NCBI GenBank assembly: GCA_903884235.1 | Contig: CAISEB010000026.1 | Location: 1-56,506 of the forward strand | Length of the DNA stretch: 56,506 nt | Origin: an uncultured Pseudomonadota bacterium | GTDB lineage: Bacteria; Pseudomonadota; Gammaproteobacteria; Steroidobacterales; Steroidobacteraceae | Direction of reading: 5' to 3' | Shown here: in pieces, positions 37,288 through 50,698 of the stretch | Position numbering within the stretch: position 1 is the first letter of the stretch | How the letters are laid out: each line of letters opens with the position of its first letter | The notes under the pieces: model-generated | Told to the model about the DNA's origin: nothing | What the model saw: the letters and a program-made list of their open reading frames with translations, nothing else | The model's database searches: none | Translations under genes and position numbers: made by a program

Positions 37288-39858
37288 ATGAGCGACCTGC
37301 CCCAGACCCCGACGCACACGCCGATGATGGCCCAGTACCTGGCCCTCAAGGCCGAGTGCCCCACCGTGCTGCTGTTCTACCGCATGGGGGACTTCTACGA
37401 GCTGTTCTACGACGACGCCCGCCGCGCGGCGAAGCTGCTCGACATCACGCTGACGAGCCGCGGCCAGTCCGCGGGCGCCCCGATCCCGATGGCGGGCGTA
37501 CCGGTCTCGACCCTCGACACCTACCTCGCGCGCCTCGTGCGCCTCGGTGAGTCGGTCGCGATCTGCGAGCAGATCGGCGAGCCGGGTGCCCGCAAGGGGC
37601 CCGTCGAGCGGCGCATCGTGCGCATCGTCACCCCCGGCACCGTCACCGATGACGGCCTGCTCGAGGAACGGCGCGCGACCCTGCTCGCGGCGGTGGCCGA
37701 GTCCGGGGAGCGGTTCGGTCTCGCCTGGCTGGAACTTGCCAGCGGCCGCTTCACGGTCATGGAACTCAGCGGCCTCGCCGCACTCGAGTCCGAGCTCGCC
37801 CGCCTCGCGCCCGCCGAGCTGCTCGCGGCGGAGGGCAGCCGCGCGGCCGAGCTGCCAGGCGCGCAGCACCGCGCGCCCTGGCACTTCGAGCTCGGCGTCG
37901 CGACGCGGCTGCTGACGCACCAGTTCGGCGTGCGCGACCTGGCCGGCTACGGCTGCGACCACCTGCCGATCGCGGTCACCGCGGCCGGCGCCCTGCTGCA
38001 GTACGTGCAGGAGACGCAGCGCGCCGCGCTGCCGCACCTCGCGGGGCTCGCGACCGAGGAGCGCGACGAGGCGGTGCTGCTCGATGCGGCGACGCGCCGC
38101 AACCTCGAACTCGAGCGCAGCCTCGCGGGCCGCGACGAGGCCACCCTCGTCGGCGTGCTCGACCGCACCGCCACGGCGATGGGCGGGCGCGAGCTGCGCC
38201 GCTGGCTCGGCCGGCCGTTGCGCGACCCCGTGCCCGTGCGCCTGCGCCTACATGCAGTGCGCGCCTTCCTCGAGAGCGGCCGCTCGGCCGAGCTCGGCGC
38301 GCTGCTCGCCGGGATCGGCGACCTGGAGCGGATCCTCGCGCGCGTGGCACTCAGGAGCGCCCGGCCGCGCGACCTCGCGCAGCTGCGCGCCTCGCTCGCG
38401 GCGCTGCCCGCGGTCGGCACGCTCGTGGCGGCCCATGACTCGCCGCTCCTCGCCGGCACCGCCGCGGCGCTCGCCGGGCACCCCGCGCTCGCCGGACTGC
38501 TGGCGCGCGCGGTCGTCGAGAGCCCGCCGCACCTGCTGCGCGACGGCGGTGTCGTCGCGATCGGCTACGACGCCGAACTCGACGAGCTGCGCCGCATCGC
38601 CTCCGACACCGACAGCTACCTGCTCGAGCTCGAGGCGCGCGAGCGCGAGCGCACCGGGCTCGCGAGCCTCAAGCTCGCCTATAACCGCGTCTCCGGGTTC
38701 TACATCGAACTCAACCGGCGCGACGCGGAGAACGTGCCGGCGGACTACGTGCGCCGCCAGACCGTGAAGAACGCCGAACGGTTCCTGACGCCGGAACTCA
38801 AGCAGTTCGAGGACAAGGTGCTCGGTGCGCGCGAGCGCAGCCTCGCGCGCGAGAAGGAACTGTACGAGGGACTGCTGGATCGCCTGCTCGCGGACCTGCC
38901 GGCGCTGCAGGCGACGGCGCGCGCCCTCGCCCTCGTCGACGTCGTCGGCAGCCTCGCCGGCCGCGCGCGCGAGCTCGGCTGGACGGAACCGGAATTCGTC
39001 GACGAGGCGCGCCTGTCGATCACGGCCGGTCGTCATCCCGTGGTCGAGAGCCTGCTGCAGGGGCCGTTCGTGCCGAACGACCTCGAGCTCGACGGCCGCC
39101 GGCGGATGCTCGTGATCACCGGCCCGAACATGGGCGGCAAGTCGACGTACATGCGACAGACGGCATTGATCGTGATCCTCGCCCGGATCGGCAGCTTCGT
39201 GCCGGCGGAACGGGCCCGGCTCGGCCCGGTCGATCGCATCTATACGCGCATCGGCGCCGCCGACGACCTCGCCGGCGGCCGCTCCACGTTCATGGTCGAG
39301 ATGACCGAGACGGCCAACATCCTCAACAACGCGACCGAGTCCAGCCTCGTGCTGATGGACGAGATCGGGCGTGGCACGAGCACGTTCGACGGGCTGTCGC
39401 TCGCCTGGGCGGCGGCCGAGCACATGGCCCGCCGGGCGCGCTCGTTCACGTTGTTCGCGACGCACTACTTCGAGCTGACCGCGCTTGCCGACGACACCGG
39501 CTCCGTCGCCAACGCGCACCTCGACGCGACCGAGCACCACGACTCGCTCGTCTTCCTGCATGCCGTGCGACCGGGCCCCGCGAGCAAGAGCTATGGCCTG
39601 CAGGTTGCGCGCCTCGCTGGCGTGCCGCGCGAGGTGATCGCCGCGGCGCGCTCGTACCTGACCACCCTCGAGCGGCGCGGCGGCGCCGAGCCGCCCGGGC
39701 CGCAGGCCGAACTCGTGTTCAGCGCGCCGCCGGTCGCGCCCGCGGCGGGGCCGGACGCGGCACCGGTGCTCGCCGAGCTCGCGGCACTCGACCCCGACGC
39801 ACTGACGCCGCGCGAGGCGCTCGATGCGCTCTACCGGCTGAAGGGCCTCAGCCGCTGA
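37288..39858 (+). CDS. mutS: DNA mismatch repair protein MutS
   Basis: 856 aa. N-terminal mismatch-binding domain with the Phe-x-Glu (MGDFYELF), connector, lever and clamp, then the ATPase domain with Walker [15 protein letters not shown] at about residue 612 and the MutS signature [22 protein letters not shown]. Full length with the C-terminal tetramer region ending LYRLKGLSR. It recognises mispairs and recruits MutL. It ends 11 bp inside the convergent hydrolase gene. Confidence 0.98.
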   Translation: MSDLPQTPTHTPMMAQYLALKAECPTVLLFYRMGDFYELFYDDARRAAKLLDITLTSRGQSAGAPIPMAGVPVSTLDTYLARLVRLGESVAICEQIGEPGARKGPVERRIVRIVTPGTVTDDGLLEERRATLLAAVAESGERFGLAWLELASGRFTVMELSGLAALESELARLAPAELLAAEGSRAAELPGAQHRAPWHFELGVATRLLTHQFGVRDLAGYGCDHLPIAVTAAGALLQYVQETQRAALPHLAGLATEERDEAVLLDAATRRNLELERSLAGRDEATLVGVLDRTATAMGGRELRRWLGRPLRDPVPVRLRLHAVRAFLESGRSAELGALLAGIGDLERILARVALRSARPRDLAQLRASLAALPAVGTLVAAHDSPLLAGTAAALAGHPALAGLLARAVVESPPHLLRDGGVVAIGYDAELDELRRIASDTDSYLLELEARERERTGLASLKLAYNRVSGFYIELNRRDAENVPADYVRRQTVKNAERFLTPELKQFEDKVLGARERSLAREKELYEGLLDRLLADLPALQATARALALVDVVGSLAGRARELGWTEPEFVDEARLSITAGRHPVVESLLQGPFVPNDLELDGRRRMLVITGPNMGGKSTYMRQTALIVILARIGSFVPAERARLGPVDRIYTRIGAADDLAGGRSTFMVEMTETANILNNATESSLVLMDEIGRGTSTFDGLSLAWAAAEHMARRARSFTLFATHYFELTALADDTGSVANAHLDATEHHDSLVFLHAVRPGPASKSYGLQVARLAGVPREVIAAARSYLTTLERRGGAEPPGPQAELVFSAPPVAPAAGPDAAPVLAELAALDPDALTPREALDALYRLKGLSR

Positions 39859-40477
39859 ACGAACCGCGGGCGAGGAAGTGCGCGGTCGCCTCGACGACGC
39901 CCTGCGAGAGCATGAAGCCGACGTGCGAGACGGGCAGCTCGAGGTGGTCGGTCGCGCCCTCGAGGCGTGTCTCGGCGACGGCGACGGTGCCGTCGTTCGG
40001 GCCGTCGAGGCCACAGACGAGACGCCCGAGGCCGAGCGACTGGGTGCCGGCGATGACGCCGACCTCGGCCGCGTGGCGCCAGACCCGCGGCCTGCCATCC
40101 AGCAGCTCGTTGCTCGCCATCGGGCCGAACATCCAGTCGGATCCGGCCAGGCGCACGAGGCCCGCGGCGGCGCGACTGCCGTTGACCGGCGAGCCGAGCA
40201 GCACGACGCGCGCCACCGGCAGCGTCGGGTAGGCCTCGAGCAGCCGCGCGATCACGAGGCCGCCGAGGCTGTGGCCGACGAGGTGCACGAGGGCGCCGAG
40301 GCTGAGTATCTCGTCGCGAAGACCCGCGAGCACGGTCGCGGCAGTCGCGGAACCCGAGTGGTAGTGATACTGGCGCACGGCGTAGCCGTGCGCCGCGAGC
40401 CTGTGTCGGAACAGGGTCGCCTCGGCACCGGTCATCCACAGACCGTGCACGACCACGACCTGGTCGACGTCAGGCAC
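39848..40477 (-). CDS. Lipase-like alpha/beta hydrolase
   Basis: 209 aa. Oxyanion HGLWMTG, nucleophile elbow VGHSLGG, acid in GPNDGTVAV and His in PVSHVGFML form a complete triad. No signal peptide, so cytosolic. It resembles short esterase/lipase-like hydrolases (PGAP1/class-2 lipase-like) whose natural substrates are unknown. Its start overlaps the aspS stop by 8 bp, so it is probably co-translated with aspS. It converges on mutS with an 11-bp overlap of coding ends. Confidence 0.85.
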   Translation of the reverse strand: MPDVDQVVVVHGLWMTGAEATLFRHRLAAHGYAVRQYHYHSGSATAATVLAGLRDEILSLGALVHLVGHSLGGLVIARLLEAYPTLPVARVVLLGSPVNGSRAAAGLVRLAGSDWMFGPMASNELLDGRPRVWRHAAEVGVIAGTQSLGLGRLVCGLDGPNDGTVAVAETRLEGATDHLELPVSHVGFMLSQGVVEATAHFLARGSFSG

Positions 40478-42236
40478 TGGCCGGGCGCAGCCGGATGTGC
40501 AGGTCCTTCAGCTGCTGCTCGCTGACGGCGGTCGGCGCCTCGGTCAGCGGGCAGAACGCGGTCTGCGTCTTCGGGAACGCGATGACCTCGCGGATGCTGT
40601 CGGCACCGGACATCAGCATGATCAGCCGGTCGAGGCCGAACGCGATGCCGCCGTGCGGCGGCGCGCCGAACTTCAGCGCCTCGAGCAGGAAGCCGAACTT
40701 CGTCTGCGCCTCCTCGGGCTGGATGCCGAGCAGGCCGAACACCGTCGACTGCAGCTCCTCGCGGTAGATGCGCACCGAGCCGCCGCCGATCTCCGAGCCG
40801 TTCAGCACGCAGTCGTAGGCCTTGGCGATCGCGGCACCGGGATTCGCGGCAAGCGCCAGCGGGTCCTCGTTGAGCGGCGAGGTGAACGGGTGGTGCATCG
40901 CGACCCAGCGGCCGGCGTCGTCGTCGCGCTCGAACATCGGGAAGTCGACCACCCACAGCGGCCGCCAGCCGGCCGCGACGAGGTTGAGGTCGGCACCGAC
41001 CTTGAGGCGCAGCGCGCCGATCGCGTCGTTGACGACCCGGGCGCGGTCCGCACCGAAGAAGATGAGGTCCCCGCTGGCGGCACCGGTGCGCTCGAGGATG
41101 CCGGCGACCGCGGCGTCCGACAGGAACTTGAGGATCGGCGACTGCAGCCCGTCGCGACCCTTGGCGAGGTCGTTGACCTTCACGTACGCGAGGCCCTTCG
41201 CGCCGTAGCGGGCGACATAGGCCGTGTAGTCGTCGATCTGGCTGCGCGGCAGCGCGGCGCCGCCCGGCACGCGCAGGGCCGCGACGCGGCCCTCCGGGTC
41301 CTTCGCGGGACCCGCGAACACCTTGAACTCGCAGTCGGCGACGAGGTCGGCGACGTCGACGAGTTCGAGCGCGATGCGCAGGTCCGGCTTGTCGGAGGCG
41401 TAGCGGCGCATCGCCTCGGCGTAGCTCATGCGCGGGAACACGGGCAGCTCGACGCCGAGCACGTCCTTGAACAGCGCACGCACCAGTCCCTCCATCAGCA
41501 CCATGATCTGGTCCTGGGTGAGGAACGAGGTCTCGATGTCGACCTGCGTGAAGTCCGGCTGGCGGTCGGCGCGCAGGTCCTCGTCGCGGAAGCAGCGCAC
41601 GATCTGGTAGTAGCGGTCGAAGCCGCTGATCATCAGCAGCTGCTTGAAGATCTGCGGCGACTGCGGCAGCGCGAAGAACTTGCCGGGATGGGTGCGCGAC
41701 GGCACGAGGTAGTCGCGCGCGCCCTCCGGCGTCGCCTTGGTCAGCATCGGCGTCTCGATGTCGACGAAGCGATTGTCGTCGAGATAGGTGCGGATCGCGC
41801 GCGTCGCGCGATGGCGCAGCAGCAGCCGGTCGCGCATGACGTCGCGGCGCAGGTCGAGGTAGCGGTACTTGAGGCGCACGTCCTCGCGCACCTCCTCGTC
41901 CAGCTGGAAAGGCAGCGGCTCGGACCGGTTGAGCACGGTGAGCGTGCGCGCCAGCATCTCCACCTGGCCGGAGCCGAGGTTCGCATTGGCGGTGCCGGCG
42001 GGGCGCGGCCGCACCAGGCCCTCGATCGCGAGCACATACTCGCTACGGACCCGCTCGGCCTCGGCGAACACGGCCGCGTTGTCCGGGTCGACGACGACCT
42101 GCAGCAGCCCGTCGCGATCGCGCAGGTCGATGAAGATGACGCCGCCGTGGTCGCGCCGGCGATGGACCCAGCCGGCCACCGTGACCGTCTGTCCGGCGAG
42201 CGACTCGTTGACCTGACCGCAGTAATGGGAACGCAT
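40470..42236 (-). CDS. aspS: Aspartyl-tRNA synthetase
   Basis: 588 aa from ATG 42236 ([10 protein letters not shown]). N-terminal OB-fold anticodon-binding domain ([21 protein letters not shown]), class II core with [29 protein letters not shown] and GIAFGLDRL (motif 3), and a GAD insertion domain at about 290-410 typical of bacterial AspRS. Intact. Whether it discriminates against tRNA-Asn is not decided here. It is downstream of fmdB, 103 bp away; the fmdB-aspS order is common in gammaproteobacteria. Confidence 0.98.
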   Translation of the reverse strand: MRSHYCGQVNESLAGQTVTVAGWVHRRRDHGGVIFIDLRDRDGLLQVVVDPDNAAVFAEAERVRSEYVLAIEGLVRPRPAGTANANLGSGQVEMLARTLTVLNRSEPLPFQLDEEVREDVRLKYRYLDLRRDVMRDRLLLRHRATRAIRTYLDDNRFVDIETPMLTKATPEGARDYLVPSRTHPGKFFALPQSPQIFKQLLMISGFDRYYQIVRCFRDEDLRADRQPDFTQVDIETSFLTQDQIMVLMEGLVRALFKDVLGVELPVFPRMSYAEAMRRYASDKPDLRIALELVDVADLVADCEFKVFAGPAKDPEGRVAALRVPGGAALPRSQIDDYTAYVARYGAKGLAYVKVNDLAKGRDGLQSPILKFLSDAAVAGILERTGAASGDLIFFGADRARVVNDAIGALRLKVGADLNLVAAGWRPLWVVDFPMFERDDDAGRWVAMHHPFTSPLNEDPLALAANPGAAIAKAYDCVLNGSEIGGGSVRIYREELQSTVFGLLGIQPEEAQTKFGFLLEALKFGAPPHGGIAFGLDRLIMLMSGADSIREVIAFPKTQTAFCPLTEAPTAVSEQQLKDLHIRLRPASA

Positions 42237-42339
42237 GGAACGCCTCGAACCCCGATCGCGGGGAACCGGCGATCTTAGGGGGGGTCGTTCCGGGTGGCAA
42301 GGCGGGCGGCCCGGGGAGGGTCCGGTCCGCCCGGGCCGG

Positions 42340-42744
42340 TCAGCGGCGCTTGGCCGGCGCCTTCGCCTTGGGCTTCGCCTTGGCCTTGGCGGGCCGGGCA
42401 GCGGCCTTGGCACCCCCCTGGCGGGTGGTGGCGCGCGGCGTCGCCTCGGCAGCGGGCTTCGGGGCGGCCGGGGGGTCCGCCTTCGGCGGCTTCACCGCGG
42501 GCGCCGTCGCCTCGTCGACCGCGGGCTTCTCGTCGCCGGCGAGGTTGCGCTTCTTCTCGCCGTCCGACTTGAAGTCGGTCTCGTACCAGCCGCCGCCCTT
42601 CAGGCGGAAGACCGGCGCGGAGATGAGTTTCTTCAGCCGTGACTTGCCACAGTGCGGGCACTTCTTGAGCGGCGCATCGCTGATCTTCTGCAGTGCCTCG
42701 TGGTGTTTCCCGCAGGCCTGGCACTCGTACTCGTAGAACGGCAT
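42340..42744 (-). CDS. FmdB-type zinc ribbon protein with long basic tail
   Basis: 134 aa from ATG 42744. The N-terminal zinc ribbon [12 protein letters not shown] ... KKCPHCG has its four Cys at 8, 11, 29 and 32, followed by [16 protein letters not shown] as in the FmdB family. Residues from about 61 on form an Ala/Lys/Pro-rich tail ending [14 protein letters not shown], a low-complexity basic tail like histone H1. Function unknown; the gene commonly precedes aspS. The tail resembles that of SucD in this window. Confidence 0.9.
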   Translation of the reverse strand: MPFYEYECQACGKHHEALQKISDAPLKKCPHCGKSRLKKLISAPVFRLKGGGWYETDFKSDGEKKRNLAGDEKPAVDEATAPAVKPPKADPPAAPKPAAEATPRATTRQGGAKAAARPAKAKAKPKAKAPAKRR

Positions 42745-42796
42745 CCGACAGTCCCCTTCAAGGAGCGATCCGGTGCGCGCCACCGTGGCCGCGCGC

Positions 42797-42821
42797 CCGC
42801 CCGGTTTCAAGGACCGGGCGG
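42797..42821 (-). terminator. GC-rich hairpin after clpB, upstream of fmdB
   Basis: CCGCCCGGT (42797-42805) and ACCGGGCGG (42813-42821) form a perfect 9-bp stem with a 7-nt loop, in the 101-bp gap between clpB and fmdB. There is no T-run, so it is at best a weak intrinsic terminator or an attenuating structure. Confidence 0.4.
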
Positions 42822-42845
42822 CGCCGGATCATAGCAGCGCTCGAC

Positions 42846-45437
<2,592 letters not shown>

Positions 45438-45473
45438 GGGCCGGCTCCCTGGATGGTTCGGTTGCCATCAGAC

Positions 45474-45499
45474 GTGGGGTCCGGGGACCGGGTTTTCAA
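45474..45499 (-). promoter_or_regulatory. Sigma-32 (heat-shock) promoter of clpB
   Basis: On the minus strand TTGAAA (complement of 45494-45499), 14 bp, then CCCCAC (complement of 45474-45479) match the sigma-32 consensus CTTGAAA-N13-17-CCCCATnT closely. It lies in the 68-bp gap between the ZIP gene and clpB, and the expected start site is near 45466. Confidence 0.8.
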
Positions 45500-45505
45500 C
45501 CGGGT

Positions 45506-46345
45506 TTACGGCATTCCCGCAGCAGCCGCGACACCCTCGTGGTGCTGGGTCAGCCAGATCGTCGCGAGCCCGGCGAGGATCAGCACGAACTGCTGGACCG
45601 ACCGCTTCGGGTCGACGTGCCGGTGCAGGCCCGGGATCAGGTCGGCGACCGCCACGTACAGCAGCGAGGCGCCGGCGAAGGCGAGCGCATACGGCAGCAC
45701 GCGCAGCGCGTCCGCCATGGACCAGTAGGCGGCGATGCCGCCGGCGACCGCCGAGACGCTGATCAGCAGGTTCAGCGACAGCGCGCGCAGCCGGCTCATG
45801 CCGCTGTGCAGCAGGATCGCGATGTCACCGACCTCCTGCGGCAGCTCGTGCGCGAACACCGCGATCGCGGTCGCGACGCCGAGGCCGGGGCGCGTGAGGT
45901 ACGCCGCGGCGATCACGACCCCGTCGAGCACGTTGTGGGCGGCATCGCCCCACAGGATCATCGGGCCGAGCGCACGCGAGCGATGGTGGTCGCTCGCAGC
46001 CGCGCCCTCGTGCGGCACGTGCGCCTCGCAGTCATCCTCGTGGCAGTGGCGCCACAGCACGAGCTTCTCCAGCACGAAGAAGAGCAGCAGGCCGGCGAGC
46101 ACGGCGAGCCCGATCTCGTGCACGTGGTCGAGCCCGGCGCCCTCGATCGCGCCCGGGATGAGGCCGATCAGCGCGGCGCCGAGCAGCGCGCCCGTCGCGA
46201 AGCTGACGAGGTGCGGCACGAGCCAGCGCCTGAGCGGCTCCGGCAGCGACACGAACACGGTCGCGACGGCGGCCGAGGCGAGGCCAACGCCTGCCGTGAG
46301 GCCGATGATGGGCAGGAGCACGGCGGGATCGTGGGGGATCGGCAT
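45506..46345 (-). CDS. ZIP-family metal transporter
   Basis: 279 aa with about 8 transmembrane segments. The cytoplasmic loop is His/Asp-rich ([21 protein letters not shown]). The metal-binding helices show the ZIP hallmarks [16 protein letters not shown] (TM4) and [17 protein letters not shown] (TM5). It should import zinc or a related divalent ion across the inner membrane. It lies 24 bp after pgeF. Confidence 0.9.
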   Translation of the reverse strand: MPIPHDPAVLLPIIGLTAGVGLASAAVATVFVSLPEPLRRWLVPHLVSFATGALLGAALIGLIPGAIEGAGLDHVHEIGLAVLAGLLLFFVLEKLVLWRHCHEDDCEAHVPHEGAAASDHHRSRALGPMILWGDAAHNVLDGVVIAAAYLTRPGLGVATAIAVFAHELPQEVGDIAILLHSGMSRLRALSLNLLISVSAVAGGIAAYWSMADALRVLPYALAFAGASLLYVAVADLIPGLHRHVDPKRSVQQFVLILAGLATIWLTQHHEGVAAAAGMP

Positions 46346-46369
46346 CGGGGCGCGAGTGTAGCAGCCGCC

Positions 46370-47125
46370 TCAGGTGCGCCAGACGAGCGTCGCCTGGCGG
46401 CCCGAGAGCGGGTCGCGGCGATGCGAATAGAACCGCGCCGGGTCGGCGTGGGTGCACAGCCCGCAGCCGGTCACGGCCTCGAGTCCGGCCCGGGCGAGGC
46501 GCAACCGCGCGAGCAGCGGCAGGTCGGCCTGCCAGCGACCCCGCGCGTTCGGGGCGAACGCGGCCGCATCCCCGGCCGCCGCACCGACGAAGGCCGCGCG
46601 CACCTCGGCGCCGACCTCGAACGCGGCGGGCCCGATCGCGGGGCCGAGCCAGGCGCAGAGCTCGCGGGTCGGGACGCCGAGCGCCTCGATGGTGCGCTCG
46701 AGGACGCCACCGGCGAGGCCCCGCCAGCCGGCGTGGGCGATCCCGATCGCGGCGCCGTCGCGGCTCGCGAACACGACCGGCAGGCAGTCGGCGGTCAGCA
46801 CCGCGAGCACCTGCCCCGCCCGGAACGAGACCGCGGCGTCCGCCACCGGGACACCCGCGCCGGCGTCGTCGGCGGCGACGTCGGTGCCATGGACCTGGGA
46901 CAGCCAGCGCGGCGGGGCCGGCAGCCGCAGCGCGGCACCGAGCCGCTCACGGTTCGCGAGGACGGCCGCCGGCGCGTCGCCGACGTGGGCGGCGAGGTTG
47001 AGGGTGGCGCGGGGGCCGAGACTCACGCCACCCTGCCGGGTCGTCGTGCCGGCCCGGACCCCGGCGGGGAGCACGGGGCCCGCCTCGATCCAGCCCACCG
47101 CCGCGGCAGGCGCCTCCGCCATCAA
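46370..47125 (-). CDS. pgeF: Peptidoglycan editing factor PgeF (YfiH, multicopper-like)
   Basis: 251 aa. Conserved blocks of the PgeF/YfiH family are LSQVHGTDV, TADCLPVVFAS, IAHAGWRGLAGGVLE and the Cys/His at CGLCTHADPARFYSHRRD. These supply a Cys-His-His metal site. The family was named polyphenol oxidase and later shown to prevent wrong amino acids in muropeptide precursors in E. coli. Start overlaps the rluD stop by 4 bp. Confidence 0.95.
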   Translation of the reverse strand: MMAEAPAAAVGWIEAGPVLPAGVRAGTTTRQGGVSLGPRATLNLAAHVGDAPAAVLANRERLGAALRLPAPPRWLSQVHGTDVAADDAGAGVPVADAAVSFRAGQVLAVLTADCLPVVFASRDGAAIGIAHAGWRGLAGGVLERTIEALGVPTRELCAWLGPAIGPAAFEVGAEVRAAFVGAAAGDAAAFAPNARGRWQADLPLLARLRLARAGLEAVTGCGLCTHADPARFYSHRRDPLSGRQATLVWRT

Positions 47126-48093
47126 CGGGCGCGCGGGTCGACGACCGCGCTCTTGGCGTCCTCGCGCAGCGCGTCCAGGAGATCGACGAGGTCCGCCGGC
47201 AGCGGCGCGCGGAACTCGACCTGCTCGCCGCTCGCCGGATGCACGAACGACAACCGCGCGGCGTGCAGCGCCTGGCGGCGGAACGCCTGCAGCGTCGAGA
47301 CGAGCCGCGGGGTCGCCGCCTTCGGCAGCACCAGCCGGCGGCCGTACAGGGGATCGCCGACCAGCGGGAAGCCGGCGTGGGTCATGTGGACCCGGATCTG
47401 GTGCGTGCGGCCACTCTCGAGCCGGACGCGGACGTGGGTCTGGGCGCGGAAGCGCTCCACCACCCGGTAGTGGCTGACGGCCGCGCGCCCGCTTTGGCGG
47501 ACGGCCATGCGCAGGCGGTCGACCGGGTGCCGGTCGATCGGTGCATCGACGGTTCCGCCGGCCGTCAGCACGCCGATCACGACCGCCTCGTACTCGCGTT
47601 CGACCTCGTGGCCGGCGAGCGCGCGGCTGAGCGCGAGGTGCGTGGCGCCCGTGCGGGCGACCACCAGCAGGCCGCTCGTGTCCTTGTCGAGGCGATGCAC
47701 GATGCCGGCCCGCGGCAGCTCGACCAGTGACGGGTCGAGTGCGAGCAGCGCATTCTGCAGCGTCGAACGTGGATTGCCGGCGCCGGGATGGACGACGAGC
47801 CCGGGCGGCTTGTTGATGATGAACAGCGACGGGTCCGTGTACACGACGTCGAGCGCGATGGACTCCGGGGCGACCTCGACCTGGGCCTCCACCAGCGGCT
47901 CGACGCGCACGATCTCGCCCCCGCGGACGAGGTCGCGGGGCTTTGCCGCCGCACCATCCACCTGCACCCGGCCGGCCTCGATCCAGGCCTTCAGCCGGGT
48001 CCGGGAGTAGTCGGGGAACAATAGGGCGAGCGCTTGGTCCAAACGCTGTCCCCGTTGCTCCTCGGGGATGCGTTGTTCGAGAAATCCGGTCAT
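47122..48093 (-). CDS. rluD: 23S rRNA pseudouridine synthase D
   Basis: 323 aa from ATG 48093. N-terminal S4 RNA-binding domain (GQRLDQALALLFPDYSRTRLKAWIEAGRV), then the synthase domain with the catalytic Asp in HRLDKDTSGLLV and SGRTHQIRVHM. It modifies helix 69 of 23S rRNA. It diverges from bamD (51-bp gap), the classic gammaproteobacterial rluD/bamD pair, with pgeF coupled downstream. Confidence 0.95.
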   Translation of the reverse strand: MTGFLEQRIPEEQRGQRLDQALALLFPDYSRTRLKAWIEAGRVQVDGAAAKPRDLVRGGEIVRVEPLVEAQVEVAPESIALDVVYTDPSLFIINKPPGLVVHPGAGNPRSTLQNALLALDPSLVELPRAGIVHRLDKDTSGLLVVARTGATHLALSRALAGHEVEREYEAVVIGVLTAGGTVDAPIDRHPVDRLRMAVRQSGRAAVSHYRVVERFRAQTHVRVRLESGRTHQIRVHMTHAGFPLVGDPLYGRRLVLPKAATPRLVSTLQAFRRQALHAARLSFVHPASGEQVEFRAPLPADLVDLLDALREDAKSAVVDPRAR

Positions 48094-48144
48094 CCGGGGA
48101 ACATACGCTATACTCCCGCGCCTTGCATTTCCCGGTGGTTCGCC

Positions 48145-48993
48145 GTGCTGCTGACGACTTCTCCGTTCCGCGCCCCGCGCCCCGCCGCTGGCGGCGCCGC
48201 TTCCATCCTCGGGCGCCTCGCGCTCGCGGGCCTGCTCGCCGCAGGGCTGCTGCTCGGCGGCTGCAAGGCCTTCCGGCACAAGGAAGACGTCACCGCGAGC
48301 CCGGAGTCGATGTACAAGCAGGCGACCAAGCTCGCCGACGAGGGCAGCTACCAGGCGGCGATCAAGTTCTACGAGAACCTGAACGCGCGCTACCCGTTCA
48401 GCGACGCCGCCCGCCAGAGCCGCCTCGACCTCGTCTACGCGTACTACCGCCAGCACGAGAAGGACTCGGCCATCGACGCGGCCGACACGTTCATCCGCGA
48501 GAACCCGACGCATCCGCGCATCGACTACGCCTACTACATGAAGGGACTCGTGTACTTCGAGCGCGACCCGAACTTCCTCGAGCGCTGGTTCAAGGTCGAC
48601 ATGTCGGAGCGCCCGCCCAGCGACCATCGCAAGTCGTTCGACGCCTTCCAGCGCGTGGTCACGCAGTACCCGAACAGCCAGTACGCGGCCGATGCCCACC
48701 AGCGCATGGTGTACCTGCGCAACCGGCTCGCCGACTACGAGATCCACGTCGCCGGCTACTACGTGCGCCGCGGCGCATGGGTCGCGGCGCTCGCCCGGGC
48801 CCGCTACGTGCTCGAGACCTACGACGGCTCGCCGCGCGTGCGCGATGCGCTCGAGATCTCGGTCGAGTGCTATCGCAAGCTCGGCATGAACGACCTCGCC
48901 GACGACTCCGCCAAGGTGCTGGCGACGAACTACCCGGGCCCGCGCGCCGGGGCCGCGCAGAAGAAGCACTGGTGGAACTTCCGCCGCGGCTGA
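48145..48993 (+). CDS. bamD: Outer membrane assembly lipoprotein BamD
   Basis: 282 aa from a GTG at 48145; no strong ribosome binding site is seen, so the start is the least sure part. A hydrophobic segment ends in the lipobox LLGGC, Cys40 being the lipidated residue. TPR-type repeats follow: YKQATKLADEGSYQAAIKFYENL, ARYPFSDAARQSRLDLVYAYY, and PRIDYAYYMKGL. BamD is an essential part of the BAM complex. A -10-like TATACT (48109-48114) lies 31 bp upstream of the start, but its -35 is poor. Confidence 0.93.
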   Translation: MLLTTSPFRAPRPAAGGAASILGRLALAGLLAAGLLLGGCKAFRHKEDVTASPESMYKQATKLADEGSYQAAIKFYENLNARYPFSDAARQSRLDLVYAYYRQHEKDSAIDAADTFIRENPTHPRIDYAYYMKGLVYFERDPNFLERWFKVDMSERPPSDHRKSFDAFQRVVTQYPNSQYAADAHQRMVYLRNRLADYEIHVAGYYVRRGAWVAALARARYVLETYDGSPRVRDALEISVECYRKLGMNDLADDSAKVLATNYPGPRAGAAQKKHWWNFRRG

Positions 48994-49011
48994 TGCCGCG
49001 GCGCGGCCGCC

Positions 49012-50640
49012 TCAGCGGCTGCGGTAGCCCGAGGTGATCGGATAGCGCCAGTCGCGCCCGAAGGCGCGCCCGCTGATGCGGATGCCGGGCGGGGCCTGGC
49101 GGCGCTTGTACTCGCAGCGCTTGACCATCTCCAGCACCCGTCCGACGGTCGCGCGCTCGAAGCCGCGCGCGACGATGTCGTCGACCGACAGGTCCTCCTC
49201 GATGAACGCCTCGAGGATCGGGTCCAGCACCTCGTACGGCGGCAGCGAATCGGTGTCCTTCTGGTCGTCGCGCAGTTCCGCGCTCGGCGGGCGGTCGATC
49301 ACCCGCGGCGGAATCGCCGCCGACAGTCCATTCCGGTACTTCGACAGCCGGTAGACCATCAGCTTCGAGCAGTCCTTGATCGGCGCGAAGCCGCCGGCCA
49401 TGTCGCCGTACAGCGTGGCGTAGCCGACCGCCATCTCGCTCTTGTTGCCGGTCGTCAGCAGCATCGAGCCGGTCTTGTTCGAGATGCCCATCAGCAGCAC
49501 GCCGCGACAGCGTGACTGGATGTTCTCCTCGGTGATGTCGGGCTTGCGGCCCGCGAACTCGCCGGTCAGCGCGCCGAGCGTCGCGTCGAACATGCCCTCG
49601 ATCGAGATGACGCTGTACTTGACGCCGAGCAGGTCCGCCTCGGCCCTGGCATCGTCGAGGCTCATCTGCGAGGTGTAGCGCGAGGGCATCATCACCGCGT
49701 GCACGCGATCGGCACCGAGCGCGTCGACGGCGATCGCCAGCGTCAGCGCAGAGTCGACGCCACCGGACAGCCCCATCACCACGCCCGGGAAGCGGTGCTT
49801 GCCGACGTAGTCGCGAACGCCGAGCACGAGCGCCGCGTAGACGCTCGCCTCCTCGCTGAGCTCGGTGGCGACCTCGCCCGGCACCGGCACCAGCCGGCCG
49901 TCGACGCGGGCGAGCTCGACCACCGCCTCGGCCTCGCGCCAGGCCGGCAGCCGCTGCGTGACGGCGCCATTGGCCGCCATCACGAAACTGTTGCCGTCGA
50001 ACACGAGCTCGTCCTGGCCCCCGATCAGGTTCAGGTAGACGAGCGGCAGGCCCGTGTCCGCGACACGCGCGGCGGCGACCGCTTCGCGCTCGCGCTGCTT
50101 GTTCATCTGGAACGGCGAGGCGTTGATGACGAGCAGCGCCTCGGCGCCCGCGGCGCGCGCGGCGCGCGCGGGCTCCGGCGTCCAGACGTCCTCGCAGACG
50201 AGCAGCGCGACGCGCGCGCCCTTGACATCGACCAGCGTCGGCGCCTGACCGGCCGTGAAGTAGCGCTTCTCGTCGAATACCCGGTAGTTCGGCAGCGCCT
50301 GCTTGCGGTGGTTGGCGTAGACGCGCCCGCCGCGGATCAGCGCGGCGGAGTTGAAGATCTCGCTGCCCTGGTACTCCGGGTAGCCCACGACGACGTCGAC
50401 GCCGGGCTTGCGGTCGCACAGGCGCCGCACCGCGGCCTGCACCTGCCGGCGAAACCCGGAATGGAACAGCAGGTCCTCGGGCGGGTAGCCGGCGAGCGCG
50501 AGCTCGGGCAGCAGCACGATGTCGGCACCGGAGGCGGCGCCCCGTTCCGAGGCCTCGAGGACGCGCGAGGTGTTGCCGTCAACGTCGCCGACGCAGAGGT
50601 CGTACTGGGCGAGGAACAGCCGGAGCGGGGCGTGGCTCAT
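49012..50640 (-). CDS. nadE: Glutamine-dependent NAD+ synthetase
   Basis: 542 aa from ATG 50640. The N-terminal nitrilase-like glutaminase domain has the Glu in LLPELALAGYPPEDL, Lys in HRKQALPNY and Cys in LLVCEDVWTPE. The C-terminal synthetase has GLSGGVDSALTLAIA for ATP pyrophosphate binding. It makes NAD+ from deamido-NAD+. Read leftward toward bamD with an 18-bp gap between the convergent ends; sucD lies 58 bp upstream. Confidence 0.97.
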   Translation of the reverse strand: MSHAPLRLFLAQYDLCVGDVDGNTSRVLEASERGAASGADIVLLPELALAGYPPEDLLFHSGFRRQVQAAVRRLCDRKPGVDVVVGYPEYQGSEIFNSAALIRGGRVYANHRKQALPNYRVFDEKRYFTAGQAPTLVDVKGARVALLVCEDVWTPEPARAARAAGAEALLVINASPFQMNKQREREAVAAARVADTGLPLVYLNLIGGQDELVFDGNSFVMAANGAVTQRLPAWREAEAVVELARVDGRLVPVPGEVATELSEEASVYAALVLGVRDYVGKHRFPGVVMGLSGGVDSALTLAIAVDALGADRVHAVMMPSRYTSQMSLDDARAEADLLGVKYSVISIEGMFDATLGALTGEFAGRKPDITEENIQSRCRGVLLMGISNKTGSMLLTTGNKSEMAVGYATLYGDMAGGFAPIKDCSKLMVYRLSKYRNGLSAAIPPRVIDRPPSAELRDDQKDTDSLPPYEVLDPILEAFIEEDLSVDDIVARGFERATVGRVLEMVKRCEYKRRQAPPGIRISGRAFGRDWRYPITSGYRSR

Positions 50641-50698
50641 GACAGGATCGTCTCCCGACCGGAGGGGGTGTGGCGCGGCACGCGGCCGCGCCATCGCC

